Shown: positions 35,372-43,477 of the stretch, in pieces
Layout: each line of letters opens with the position of its first letter
How positions within the stretch are numbered: the stretch's first letter is position 1
Source: an uncultured Prevotellaceae bacterium
Lineage (GTDB): Bacteria > Bacteroidota > Bacteroidia > Bacteroidales > Bacteroidaceae
DNA length: 46,797 nucleotides
NCBI GenBank assembly: GCA_900543815.1
Contig: UQST01000022.1
Span: 1-46,797 of the forward strand
Direction of reading: 5' to 3'
The notes under the pieces: generated by a model
What the model was told of the DNA's origin: nothing
The model's database searches: none
The model's input: the letters and a program-made list of their open reading frames with translations, nothing else
Made by a program: the position numbers and the translations under genes

Positions 35372-36581
35372 GGGGGCTGTGCATCCGCTCCGTGAAACCC
35401 GTCTTGAGGAGCAGGATTTGATTTCTCAGTTTGATGCACCCGTCAACCGACGCGGTTCGGGCTGCATGAAGTGGGACGATGAACCACAGGCGGATTATCC
35501 TATGTGGGTAGCCGATATGGACTTCCAGGCAGCACCCTGTGTGCGTGAGGCACTGGCAAAGCGGCTTGAGCATGGGGTGTTTGGCTATGCTGTTCCCACC
35601 GATTCCTATTATGAAAGTATCGTCAGATGGCATCAGCAGAGGCATAGTGTCACTTATGACCGCCGCTGGATGATAGTTGTACCGGGTGTCGTGCCTGCCA
35701 TCAGCGCCATTCTCAGGGCATTTACCCGGCCGGGTGACGGTGTGCTGACACTCTCGCCTGCCTATAACTGTTTCTACAGCAGCATACGGAATCTGGGTTG
35801 CAGGGCAGAGGAAAGCAGGCTTCAGGAGCATGATGGCCGTTTCCATATTGACTTTGCCGACCTCGAAGAGCGTGCCGGAAAACCCGATGTGAGCGTGATG
35901 CTCCTTTGTTCGCCACACAATCCAACGGGCAGAGTATGGACTCGCGAAGAACTGGAACGTGTGGCAGACATCTGTCTGAAGCACAATGTGTTTCTCGTTT
36001 CAGACGAGATTCATTGCGAACTCACCATGCCAGGCCGGACTTTTCTGCCTCTTTTCGCCACCGGTCATCCTGTGCTCCGTCAGGCATGCACCTGCACCAG
36101 TGCCAGCAAGGCATTCAATCTGGCCGGCCTGCAGAATGCCCAGATAATCTGTTCGGACGCAGTGGCCCGGCAGAAGATAGACCGTGCGGTGAATATCCAT
36201 GAGGTGTGCGATGTCAATCCCTTCGGACTTGTTGCCACCGAGGCAGCCTATACGGGCGGCGGCGAATGGCTGGATGCTCTTCGTGCCTATCTGTGGCAGA
36301 ACTACGAGGAACTGGCTTCTCTCCTGCGGGCAAATTGCCCCTCGCTTCGCGTAATGCCGCTTGAAGCCACCTATCTGATGTGGTTGGATATCAGCGCCAC
36401 CGGCCTGAGTGACGAGGAATTCTGCCAGCAACTCATCAGGCAGTACAGCGTACGCCTGGCTCCAGGCTCTCACTACGGCCACGGAGGCGAAGGGTTTGTG
36501 CGCATCAATATGGCCACTCAGCGCGAGCGGCTCATTCAGGCCGGCCGTCTAATCTGTAAGTTTGTCAACGGCCAGGCATGA
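35352..36581 (+). CDS. PatB/MalY-type PLP-dependent C-S lyase or aminotransferase
   Basis: A fold-type I PLP enzyme of the MalY/PatB group, usually cystathionine beta-lyase-like. Family signatures are NRRGSGCMKWDD, WVADMDFQAAPCVREAL, FGYAVPTDSYYESIVRWHQQRH, LCSPHNPTGRVWTREEL (with the PLP-binding Asn), DEIHCELTMPG, and the Schiff-base Lys in TSASKAFNLAGLQNA. The C-terminal Arg that binds the substrate carboxylate is in GFVRINMA. The start is uncertain: the ATG at 35352 overlaps DUF3737 by 20 bp and gives 409 residues; a TTG at 35418, preceded by GGAGCAGGA, gives 387 residues, closer to the family length. It shares an ATGA overlap with the downstream MATE gene. Confidence 0.9.
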   Translation: MGSKCVEGAVHPLRETRLEEQDLISQFDAPVNRRGSGCMKWDDEPQADYPMWVADMDFQAAPCVREALAKRLEHGVFGYAVPTDSYYESIVRWHQQRHSVTYDRRWMIVVPGVVPAISAILRAFTRPGDGVLTLSPAYNCFYSSIRNLGCRAEESRLQEHDGRFHIDFADLEERAGKPDVSVMLLCSPHNPTGRVWTREELERVADICLKHNVFLVSDEIHCELTMPGRTFLPLFATGHPVLRQACTCTSASKAFNLAGLQNAQIICSDAVARQKIDRAVNIHEVCDVNPFGLVATEAAYTGGGEWLDALRAYLWQNYEELASLLRANCPSLRVMPLEATYLMWLDISATGLSDEEFCQQLIRQYSVRLAPGSHYGHGGEGFVRINMATQRERLIQAGRLICKFVNGQA

Positions 36582-38011
36582 GTTATACGCAATATAAGGA
36601 CTCTCTCCTTGCCCGCATCAGGCAGGGGGAGAAGATGACGGGCAGTCACCAACTGGCGTTGGCTGCCGTTCTCAGCGTACCCAGCATGCTGGCACAGCTG
36701 GTGCACATCCTCATGCAGTATATCGATGCCAGCATGGTGGGCAGTCTGGGTGCAAAGGCCAGCGCGAGCATCGGTATCGTAAGCACCACGCTATGGCTCT
36801 TCGGCAGCCTTTGCTCCTCTGCCAGTGTGGGCTTCTACGTACAGGTAGCCCATCGCATAGGAGCTGGAGATTTGACCGAAGCCCGACATGTACTGCGCCA
36901 GAGCTTCATCTCCTGCATCACGTTTGCCGTTATGCTCAGCGCCGTAGGCGTTGCCATAAGCCAGAGTCTGCCGCATTGGTTGGGTGGGGGAGAGGATATC
37001 TGCCGCGATGCTTCGCTCTATTTCCTTATTTTCAGTCTGGGCATTCCCTTTGCCCAACTCAATTCCCTGTGCAGCGGAATGCTCCGTTGTAGCGGCAACA
37101 TGCATATTCCCAGTCTGCTCAATATCCTCATGTGCCTGCTTGATGTGGTGTTCAACTACTTCCTCATCTTCCCTTCGCGCGAAGTTTGCGGGGTTATGGT
37201 TCCCGGTGCAAACCTTGGAGTGGCGGGTGCCGGACTGGGAACTTTGCTTTCGTTCATTGTTTGCTCGCTCACCATGTGCTGGTTTGTGTGCGTGCGCAGC
37301 AGGGAGCTTAATCTTCGTCAGGATACAGGCACCTTCCGTCCACAGCGCCACACGCTCCGTGAAGCCGTGCGTATCGCCCTTCCTTTGGCAGTTGAACATA
37401 TCGTGTTGTGCGGTGCACAGATTGTGAGCACCATTATTGTTGCCCCGTTGGGCACAGTTGCCATTGCCGCCAACAGCTTCGGCATTACCGTAGAGGCCCT
37501 TTGCTACATGCCCGGCTATGGTATCTCCGATGCCGCTACAGCCCTTGTGGGTCAGAGCCTTGGAGCCAAGCGTCCCCGCCTGGCACGCAGTTTCGGGCGC
37601 ATCACGGTAGGTATGGGTATTGCCATTATGACGGTTATGGCAGTGGTGATGTATGTATTCTCGCCTGCGCTGATGAGCGTGATGACACCCGACGAATCCG
37701 TTCGTGCGCTCACCGTGAGCGTACTTCGCATCGAGGCTTTGGCCGAACCCATGTTCGCTGCCAGCATCGTGTGCTACGGAGTGTTTGTGGGTGCAGGCGA
37801 CACCCTCATCCCTTGCAGCATGAATCTGGGCAGCATCTGGGTGGTGCGTATCGTGCTTGCCGCTCTGCTTGCAGGCACCATGGGTTTGCAGGGAGTATGG
37901 ATTGCGATGGCCATCGAACTCACCTTCCGTGGCATCATCTTCCTGCTCCGCTTCCGCACGGACAGTTGGATGCAGAAGGCGCTCAAGAAGGCGGCAGTCA
38001 GTTCGAAATAG
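36578..38011 (+). CDS. MATE family efflux transporter
   Basis: A 477-residue polytopic inner-membrane protein of the MATE family with about 12 hydrophobic segments. Recognisable parts are SVPSMLAQLVHILMQYIDAS in the first helix, GFYVQVAHRIGAGDLTEAR and the second-half equivalent ALVGQSLGAKRPRLARSFG, both typical MATE loops. It overlaps the PLP enzyme by ATGA (36578-36581), so the two are probably translationally coupled. Export of an amino-acid-derived or sulfur compound made or handled by the neighbour is conceivable but unsupported. It is unlike the MATE gene at 27742 in detail and is not a recent duplicate. Confidence 0.92.
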   Translation: MSYTQYKDSLLARIRQGEKMTGSHQLALAAVLSVPSMLAQLVHILMQYIDASMVGSLGAKASASIGIVSTTLWLFGSLCSSASVGFYVQVAHRIGAGDLTEARHVLRQSFISCITFAVMLSAVGVAISQSLPHWLGGGEDICRDASLYFLIFSLGIPFAQLNSLCSGMLRCSGNMHIPSLLNILMCLLDVVFNYFLIFPSREVCGVMVPGANLGVAGAGLGTLLSFIVCSLTMCWFVCVRSRELNLRQDTGTFRPQRHTLREAVRIALPLAVEHIVLCGAQIVSTIIVAPLGTVAIAANSFGITVEALCYMPGYGISDAATALVGQSLGAKRPRLARSFGRITVGMGIAIMTVMAVVMYVFSPALMSVMTPDESVRALTVSVLRIEALAEPMFAASIVCYGVFVGAGDTLIPCSMNLGSIWVVRIVLAALLAGTMGLQGVWIAMAIELTFRGIIFLLRFRTDSWMQKALKKAAVSSK

Positions 38012-38019
38012 GCTCCAGC

Positions 38020-38042
38020 ATACACCTTATATATATTATAGG
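38020..38042 (+). repeat. AT-rich intergenic motif
   Basis: An ATACACCTTATATATATTAT-type tract followed by AGG, lying 67 bp before palindrome array C. The similar motif at 3861-3880 lies 58 bp before array A. Confidence 0.35.
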
Positions 38043-38108
38043 CGTGTGGAAGTCGGATGCGGAGAACGGACTTCTTCGCTTCTCATCACGAGGCTGCGTT
38101 GTGAAGCA

Positions 38109-38325
38109 GATGATGAGATACGGCAATGCGGCCTGCGAGATATGGCAAAGTGGACTGCAAGATACGACAAAGTGGTTTGCGAGATATGGCAAAACGGCCT
38201 GCGAGTTTAGGCGAAACAGCCATCGTGTTTTGCTGCATCAGATGATGCAACGCGCTGCATGGGCTGTTGCAGCGTGCTGCACCATCCATCGCAGCGTGCT
38301 GCGTCGGGCTTTGCAGCGGAATGCA
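38109..38325 (+). repeat. 22-bp-pitch palindrome array C (about ten units)
   Basis: This array fills most of the gap before rplU. Five 22 bp units start at 38109, 38131, 38153, 38175 and 38197, with core consensus TGCGAGATAYGGCA and the TGC...GCA arms inverted. After a 2 bp slip, twelve-base units start at 38225 (GTGTTTTGCTGC), 38247 (GCAACGCGCTGC), 38269 and 38291 (both GCAGCGTGCTGC) and 38313 (GCAGCGGAATGC), again 22 bp apart. Read on the minus strand, the order and sequence match array A at 3938-4084, including GAAACAGCCATCGTGTTT at 38213-38230. No gene is supported here. Confidence 0.85.
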
Positions 38326-38407
38326 TTTGACAGACATGCTGTATGGACAGGATAAGCCATTCGCCTGAAGAATATTGGGGAGAATGGTGGAAAAAGTACA
38401 GGAAAGA

Positions 38408-38439
38408 TTTGTCTGTCTTGGTGAAATGTAGTAATTTTG
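38408..38439 (+). promoter_or_regulatory. Bacteroidetes-type promoter of rplU-rpmA
   Basis: TTTG at 38408-38411, a 20 nt gap, then TAATTTTG at 38432-38439, a full match to the consensus. An 84 nt leader precedes the rplU ATG at 38524, long enough to hold autoregulatory structure, although I could not identify one. Confidence 0.75.
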
Positions 38440-38523
38440 CACCCGATTTATGCCGCAAAGGCCATAAAAGTGAGCCACGAGATGGCTTCGCCCTGCGGTC
38501 GAAACCCGTTTAATAATATTAAA

Positions 38524-38841
38524 ATGTACGCAATCGTAGAGATTAACGGTCAGCAGTTCAAGGCTGAGGCTGGCAAGAAGTTGTTCGTGCACCACATGGC
38601 AACTGCAGAGGCTGGTCAGACTGTTGAGTTTGAGAAGGTGTTGTTGGTTGACAACGATGGCAACATCACTGTGGGTGCTCCCACTGTGGAGGGTGCTAAG
38701 GTGGTAGCCGAGGTGAAGTCTGCTCTGGTAAAGGGCGACAAGGTGCTCGTGTTCCACAAGAAGCGCCGCAAGGGCTATCGCAAGCTTAACGGTCATCGTC
38801 AGCAGTTCACTGAGCTGGCCATCAAGGAAGTTATCGCTTAA
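38524..38841 (+). CDS. rplU: 50S ribosomal protein bL21
   Basis: The 105-residue product is the conserved large-subunit protein bL21. It begins MYAIVEINGQQFKAEAGKKL, with KVLLVDNDGNITVGAPTVEGAKV in the middle (recognisable as VDNDGNITVGAPTVEGAKV) and the basic VFHKKRRKGYRKLNGHRQQF signature near the C-terminus. The frame is open upstream to 38437, but that part overlaps the promoter and lacks similarity. rpmA follows after 25 bp, the universal rplU-rpmA order. Confidence 0.98.
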   Translation: MYAIVEINGQQFKAEAGKKLFVHHMATAEAGQTVEFEKVLLVDNDGNITVGAPTVEGAKVVAEVKSALVKGDKVLVFHKKRRKGYRKLNGHRQQFTELAIKEVIA

Positions 38842-38866
38842 CCATTAAACTGAGGAGAAACAAGAA

Positions 38867-39130
38867 ATGGCACATAAAAAAGGTGTCGGCAGTTCTAAGA
38901 ACGGTCGTGAGTCAGCTGCACAGCGACTCGGTGTGAAGATATTCGGCGGTGAGAAGTGCATTGCCGGTAACGTGATTGTACGTCAGCGTGGTACTCGTCA
39001 CTACCCTGGTCAGAACGTGGCTATCGGTAAGGACGACACTCTGTATGCTCTGGTTGATGGAACTGTAGAGTTCAAGAAGGGCCGCAGAGACCGCAGCACC
39101 GTGAATGTGGTGCCCGTGGCTGAGGCGTAA
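38867..39130 (+). CDS. rpmA: 50S ribosomal protein bL27
   Basis: The 87-residue product is bL27, whose N-terminus reaches toward the peptidyl-transferase centre. It starts directly with MAHKKGVGSSKNGRES, so it lacks the cleaved N-terminal extension known from Firmicutes. QRLGVKIFGGEKCIAGNVIV and RQRGTRHYPGQNVAIGKDDT are diagnostic. It is co-transcribed with rplU and followed by a strong terminator. Confidence 0.98.
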   Translation: MAHKKGVGSSKNGRESAAQRLGVKIFGGEKCIAGNVIVRQRGTRHYPGQNVAIGKDDTLYALVDGTVEFKKGRRDRSTVNVVPVAEA

Positions 39131-39180
39131 GACGTAGCATCAAGCTAACGAGATGTTTCCTGCGGGAAACAAAGGAGATA

Positions 39181-39226
39181 AATAGGGTCGTATGTGCGTG
39201 GCACATGCGACCCTATTGCTATTTTA
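39181..39226 (+). terminator. Rho-independent terminator after rpmA
   Basis: AATAGGGTCGTATGTGC (39181-39197) pairs with GCACATGCGACCCTATT (39201-39217) through 17 positions with one wobble, followed by GCTATTTTA. A smaller GTTTCC/GGAAAC hairpin lies at 39155-39170. Confidence 0.85.
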
Positions 39227-39271
39227 CCTAAATTTAATTATAAGCATTCGGCTTATGTCGTGAAATAGTAG

Positions 39272-39279
39272 TAACTTTG
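39272..39279 (+). promoter_or_regulatory. Putative -7 element for serS
   Basis: TAACTTTG matches TAnnTTTG, 36 bp upstream of the serS ATG. The -33 region is weak. Confidence 0.55.
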
Positions 39280-39314
39280 TGGTTGAAAAAGTGAAAGAAA
39301 TATAACATAACGAT

Positions 39315-40634
39315 ATGCTTACGCTAAAACTCATTACTGAAGAGAAAGACCGCGTGGTGCGTGGTCTGGAGAAGAAGCATTTCCCCAATGCCGCCGAGGC
39401 TGTTGAGGAGGTTCTCAATGTGGATAAGACCCGTCGTCAGGCACAGGCCGAACTGGACGCTAATCTGTCTAAAGCCAAGAAGATGGCTGCTGAGATTGGC
39501 GGTCTGATGAAGCAAGGCAAGAAGCAGGAGGCTGAAGAGGTGAAGGCCGAAGTGGCCCAGCTGAAGGAGGCCAACCGCAAACTGGAAGAGACAAAGTCGG
39601 AGGCAGAGGCCAAGTTGGTGACTCTCCTTTGTGCAATACCCAATATCCCTTACGAGATTGTGCCCGAAGGAAGCGGCGCTGAAGACAACTGGGTGGTGAA
39701 GAGCTCGCTCAAGGAGTGCGTAGAGGGAAAGGATACCGTGGGCAACTGGGATGCCAATCCCGTGATTGAGAGCGCACGTCTGCCTCACTGGGAACTGGCC
39801 AAGAAGTACAACCTGATTGACTTTGACCTGGGTGTGAAGATTACTGGCGCTGGTTTCCCTGTATATCGCGGTATGGGTGCAAGGCTGCAGCGTGCACTCA
39901 TCAACTTCTTCCTCGACGAGGCACGAGCCGCTGGTTACGAGGAGATTATGCCTCCCACAGTGGTCAACCAGGCCAGTGGCTACGGCACAGGACAGTTGCC
40001 CGACAAGGAGGGTCAGATGTATCACTGCAATCTGGATGACCTCTATCTCATCCCCACAGCCGAGGTGCCTGTGACCAACATCTACCGTGATGTGATCATC
40101 GATGAGAAGGATCTGCCCATCAAGAACTGCGCCTACACCCAGTGCTTCCGTCGTGAGGCAGGCAGCTATGGCAAGGATGTGCGCGGACTGAACCGTCTGC
40201 ACGAGTTCAGCAAGATTGAGATTGTGCGTATTGACACCCCTGAGCATTCCGACGCATCACATCGTGAGATGCTGGCACACGTGGAAGGTCTGCTCAAGAA
40301 GCTGGAGCTCCCATACCGTATCTTGCGTCTGTGTGGCGGCGATATGAGCTTCACCAGCAGCATCTGTTATGACTTTGAGGTGTATTCCGAGGCACAGAAG
40401 CGCTGGTTGGAGGTAAGTTCCGTGAGCAACTTTGATACTTATCAGGCCAATCGTCTGAAGTGTCGCGTGCGTCGTGCAGCAGACAAGAAGACCGAACTGG
40501 CACACACTCTCAACGGCTCGGCACTTGCTTTGCCCCGCATCGTTGCTGCCCTGCTGGAGAACAACCAGACTGAAGAGGGCATCCGCATACCCAAGGCTCT
40601 CGTGCCTTACATGGGGTGTGATATGATCAAGTAA
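39315..40634 (+). CDS. serS: Seryl-tRNA synthetase
   Basis: A 439-residue class II synthetase charging tRNA-Ser (and tRNA-Sec where present). The N-terminal antiparallel coiled-coil arm that grips the tRNA spans about residues 30-110 (repeated Lys/Glu/Ala heptads). The catalytic core shows motif 1 near YEEIMPPTVVN, motif 2 as CFRREAGSYGKDVRGLNRLH followed by EFSKIEIV, and motif 3 as NGSALALPRIVAALLENNQ. The serine-binding TAEVPVTN segment is present. It is slightly longer than the usual 420-430 residues, mostly in the arm. It follows its own promoter; the NfnAB-like fusion starts 34 bp downstream and may be co-transcribed. Confidence 0.97.
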   Translation: MLTLKLITEEKDRVVRGLEKKHFPNAAEAVEEVLNVDKTRRQAQAELDANLSKAKKMAAEIGGLMKQGKKQEAEEVKAEVAQLKEANRKLEETKSEAEAKLVTLLCAIPNIPYEIVPEGSGAEDNWVVKSSLKECVEGKDTVGNWDANPVIESARLPHWELAKKYNLIDFDLGVKITGAGFPVYRGMGARLQRALINFFLDEARAAGYEEIMPPTVVNQASGYGTGQLPDKEGQMYHCNLDDLYLIPTAEVPVTNIYRDVIIDEKDLPIKNCAYTQCFRREAGSYGKDVRGLNRLHEFSKIEIVRIDTPEHSDASHREMLAHVEGLLKKLELPYRILRLCGGDMSFTSSICYDFEVYSEAQKRWLEVSSVSNFDTYQANRLKCRVRRAADKKTELAHTLNGSALALPRIVAALLENNQTEEGIRIPKALVPYMGCDMIK

Positions 40635-40668
40635 TCCACTGACAACCATCAACAACAGGATTTAACTA

Positions 40669-43041
40669 ATGAATAAGATTGTAAGTAAGGTTCAGTTCTC
40701 AGAGAAAGTATTCAAACTGGAGGTTGAAGCACCGCTCATCGCAAAGGCTCGCCGTGCAGGCCACTTCGTGATAGTGCGTGTAGATGAGAAAGGCGAGCGC
40801 GTGCCTCTCACCATTGCTGGAAGCGATGTGGAGAAGGGTACCATCACTCTGGTGATACAGACTGTGGGTGCAAGCACCAGCCAGCTGTGTGCTCTCAACG
40901 AGGGTGATTACATCGCCGACGTGGTTGGCCCCCTCGGCAAAGCCACTCATATTGAGAACTATGGAACTGTGCTCTGCGCGGGAGGCGGTGTCGGCACAGC
41001 TCCCATGCTGCCTATCATCCAGGCGCTCAAGGCTGCCGGCAACCGTGTGATAAGCGTTATCGCAGGTCGCAGCAAGGACTTGATCATCCTTGAAGATGAG
41101 GTACGTAAGAGTTCCGACGAAGTTATCATCATGACAGATGATGGCTCCTATGGCAAACAGGGTGTTGTGACCGTTGGTATGGAGGAAGTTATCCAGCGCG
41201 AGAAGGTGGATAAGTGCTTCGCCATCGGCCCTGCAATCATGATGAAATTCTGTTGTCTGTTGACAAAGAAATACGAGATTCCCACCGACGTTTCCCTCAA
41301 TACCATCATGGTGGATGGTACTGGCATGTGTGGCGCTTGCCGCATCAGCGTGGGTGGAAAGACAAAGTTTGTGTGCGTGGATGGTCCTGAGTTTGACGGA
41401 CATCTGGTTGACTTCAACGAGATGTTGCAGCGCGGTGGGGCATTCAAGGCCGAAGAGCTGGAGGCTATGGAGGCTTATCAGAAGGCGCTCAATGGTGAGG
41501 CTCCTGCCCAGGAGGCTGCTCCAGCAAAGGCCGAAGAGGCTCCCGTTGCTCCTCTGAGCGTGGATGAAATGGACACCACCACTCCTCTGGCCGAACTTAT
41601 CGACCGCTCGGCACCTTACCGTGAGGCTCTTCGCAAGAGCATGAAGGCTAAAGAGCGCACTCAGATAGAGCGCTGCCAGATGCCCGAACTTGACCCCGTT
41701 TATCGTGCCACCACACGTGTGGAGGAGGTGAACAAGGGTCTGACGGTGCAGCAGGCGATGACAGAGGCCAAGAGATGCCTCGACTGCGCCAACCCCACCT
41801 GTATGAAGGGTTGTCCCGTAAGCATCAACATCCCCTCTTTCATCAAGAACATCGAGCGCGGAGAGTTCCTCAACGCCGCCCGTGTACTGAAGAGCACATC
41901 GGCTCTGCCTGCCGTGTGCGGACGAGTTTGCCCGCAGGAGAAGCAGTGCGAAAGCCAGTGTATCCACCTGAAGATGAACGAGCCTGCTGTGGCTATAGGC
42001 AATCTGGAGCGCTTCGCAGCCGACTTCGAGCGCGAGAGCGGACGTATGGCTCTGCCCGAGGTGGCCGAGAAGAACGGCAAGAAGGTGGCTGTCATCGGTT
42101 CTGGACCAAGCGGACTCAGTTTTGCCGGCGATATGGCCAAGGCTGGTTATGACGTTACTGTCTTCGAGGCATTGCACGAGATAGGCGGTGTACTTAAATA
42201 TGGTATCCCCGAGTTCCGCCTTCCCAACAAGATTGTGGATGTGGAGATAAGCAACCTGGAGAAGATAGGCGTGAAGTTCGTAAAGGACTGCGTGGTGGGC
42301 AAGACCATCACCGTGGAGGAACTGGAGAAGCAGGGATTCCAAGGTATCTTCGTTGGCTCTGGCGCCGGACTGCCTAACTTCATGGGTATTCCCGGCGAGA
42401 ACTCCAACGGTATAATGAGTTCCAACGAATACCTCACCCGTGTGAACCTCATGAATGCAAGTGATGCCCACTTTGCCACACCTATCAAGAAGGCCAAGAG
42501 CGTGATGGTGGTTGGCGGTGGTAATACAGCTATGGACAGCTGCCGTACAGCCAAGCGCCTGGGTGCAGAGCGTGTATTCATCGCCTACCGTCGTAGCGAG
42601 GCAGAGATGCCTGCTCGTCTGGAGGAGGTGAAGCATGCCAAGGAAGAGGGCATCGAATTCCTCACTCTGCACAATCCCATTGAGTATCATGCCGACGAGA
42701 AGGGCAATGTGACCGAGGTGGTATTGCAGAAGATGGAGCTTGGAGAGCCTGACGCTTCGGGCCGCAGAAGTCCCCAGCCTATCCCTGGAGCCACTGAGAC
42801 TATCGCCATCGACCAGGCTATCGTGGCCGTTGGAGTGTCTCCCAACCCTATTGTTCCCACCTCTATCCATGGACTGGAACTGGGCAGGAAGAACACCATT
42901 GTGGTCAATGACGGCATGCAGACCAATATCCCCATGATCTTTGCAGGCGGTGACATCGTGCGCGGAGGCGCCACTGTTATCCTTGCCATGGGCGATGGCC
43001 GACGTGCAGCAGCGGCTATGGATGAGTATCTGAGCAAGTAA
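40669..43041 (+). CDS. Fused PyrK-like and GltD-like flavin/Fe-S oxidoreductase (NfnAB-like)
   Basis: A 790-residue fusion. Residues about 1-270 resemble dihydroorotate dehydrogenase electron-transfer subunit PyrK/NfnA: FAD and NAD domains (GHFVIVRVDEKGERVPLTI, LCAGGGVGTAPMLPIIQAL) and a [2Fe-2S] cysteine set in GMCGACRISV (about 220). An Ala/Pro/Glu-rich linker (about 275-300) leads to a GltD/NfnB-like half. That half has [4Fe-4S] cysteines in CLDCANPTCMKGCP (about 370) and CGRVCPQEKQCESQC (about 417), a first dinucleotide motif VAVIGSGPSGLSFAGDMA and a second VMVVGGGNTAMDSC. In NfnAB these parts bifurcate electrons between NADH, ferredoxin and NADPH; that activity is inferred from architecture only. 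Databases often call this fusion DHOD-B NAD subunit/NADPH-dependent glutamate synthase. The next gene starts directly at its stop. Confidence 0.92.
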   Translation: MNKIVSKVQFSEKVFKLEVEAPLIAKARRAGHFVIVRVDEKGERVPLTIAGSDVEKGTITLVIQTVGASTSQLCALNEGDYIADVVGPLGKATHIENYGTVLCAGGGVGTAPMLPIIQALKAAGNRVISVIAGRSKDLIILEDEVRKSSDEVIIMTDDGSYGKQGVVTVGMEEVIQREKVDKCFAIGPAIMMKFCCLLTKKYEIPTDVSLNTIMVDGTGMCGACRISVGGKTKFVCVDGPEFDGHLVDFNEMLQRGGAFKAEELEAMEAYQKALNGEAPAQEAAPAKAEEAPVAPLSVDEMDTTTPLAELIDRSAPYREALRKSMKAKERTQIERCQMPELDPVYRATTRVEEVNKGLTVQQAMTEAKRCLDCANPTCMKGCPVSINIPSFIKNIERGEFLNAARVLKSTSALPAVCGRVCPQEKQCESQCIHLKMNEPAVAIGNLERFAADFERESGRMALPEVAEKNGKKVAVIGSGPSGLSFAGDMAKAGYDVTVFEALHEIGGVLKYGIPEFRLPNKIVDVEISNLEKIGVKFVKDCVVGKTITVEELEKQGFQGIFVGSGAGLPNFMGIPGENSNGIMSSNEYLTRVNLMNASDAHFATPIKKAKSVMVVGGGNTAMDSCRTAKRLGAERVFIAYRRSEAEMPARLEEVKHAKEEGIEFLTLHNPIEYHADEKGNVTEVVLQKMELGEPDASGRRSPQPIPGATETIAIDQAIVAVGVSPNPIVPTSIHGLELGRKNTIVVNDGMQTNIPMIFAGGDIVRGGATVILAMGDGRRAAAAMDEYLSK

Positions 43042-43407
43042 ATGAAAGTACTACAGACGGTTGGACTGCTTGTTTGCAGCAACCTGTTTATGACTTTGGC
43101 CTGGTATGGCCACCTGAAGATGCAGGATGCGGGTGTCACGAAATCGTGGCCCCTCATCGCTGTCATCGTGCTTTCGTGGGGAATTGCTTTCCTGGAATAC
43201 TGCTTCCAGGTGCCTGCCAACCGCATCGGATTCATGGGCAACGGTGGTCCCTTCACGCTCATGCAGCTCAAGATAATCCAGGAAGTCATCTCCCTGGTCA
43301 TCTTCTGCGTTGTGGCCAATGTCCTCTTCCAGGGACAGCAGCTGCATTGGAATCATCTGGCAGCGATGGTCTGCCTGGTATTGGCGGTGTATTTCGTGTT
43401 CAAGTAA
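43042..43407 (+). CDS. DMT-like small membrane protein (DUF486)
   Basis: A 121-residue inner-membrane protein with four predicted hydrophobic helices, fitting the DUF486/DMT small transporter-like family. Motifs include LFMTLAWYGHLK, WGIAFLEYCFQVPANRIG and FTLMQLKIIQEVISLVIFC, which are well conserved in that family. Substrate and function are unknown. The ATG immediately follows the TAA of the NfnAB-like gene with no spacer, implying a shared transcript and translational coupling. Confidence 0.9.
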   Translation: MKVLQTVGLLVCSNLFMTLAWYGHLKMQDAGVTKSWPLIAVIVLSWGIAFLEYCFQVPANRIGFMGNGGPFTLMQLKIIQEVISLVIFCVVANVLFQGQQLHWNHLAAMVCLVLAVYFVFK

Positions 43408-43477
43408 GGTGCTCCCGTGAGCATTCCAGCCTGTACACACGAATATCCAAATAAGTATTATCTACTTAATTAGACAA

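Noticed and set aside
38109..38325. The palindrome arrays as CRISPR arrays
   Set aside because: Units are only 12-14 bp and imperfect, spacers are 8 bp, there is no constant repeat, and no cas genes are present.
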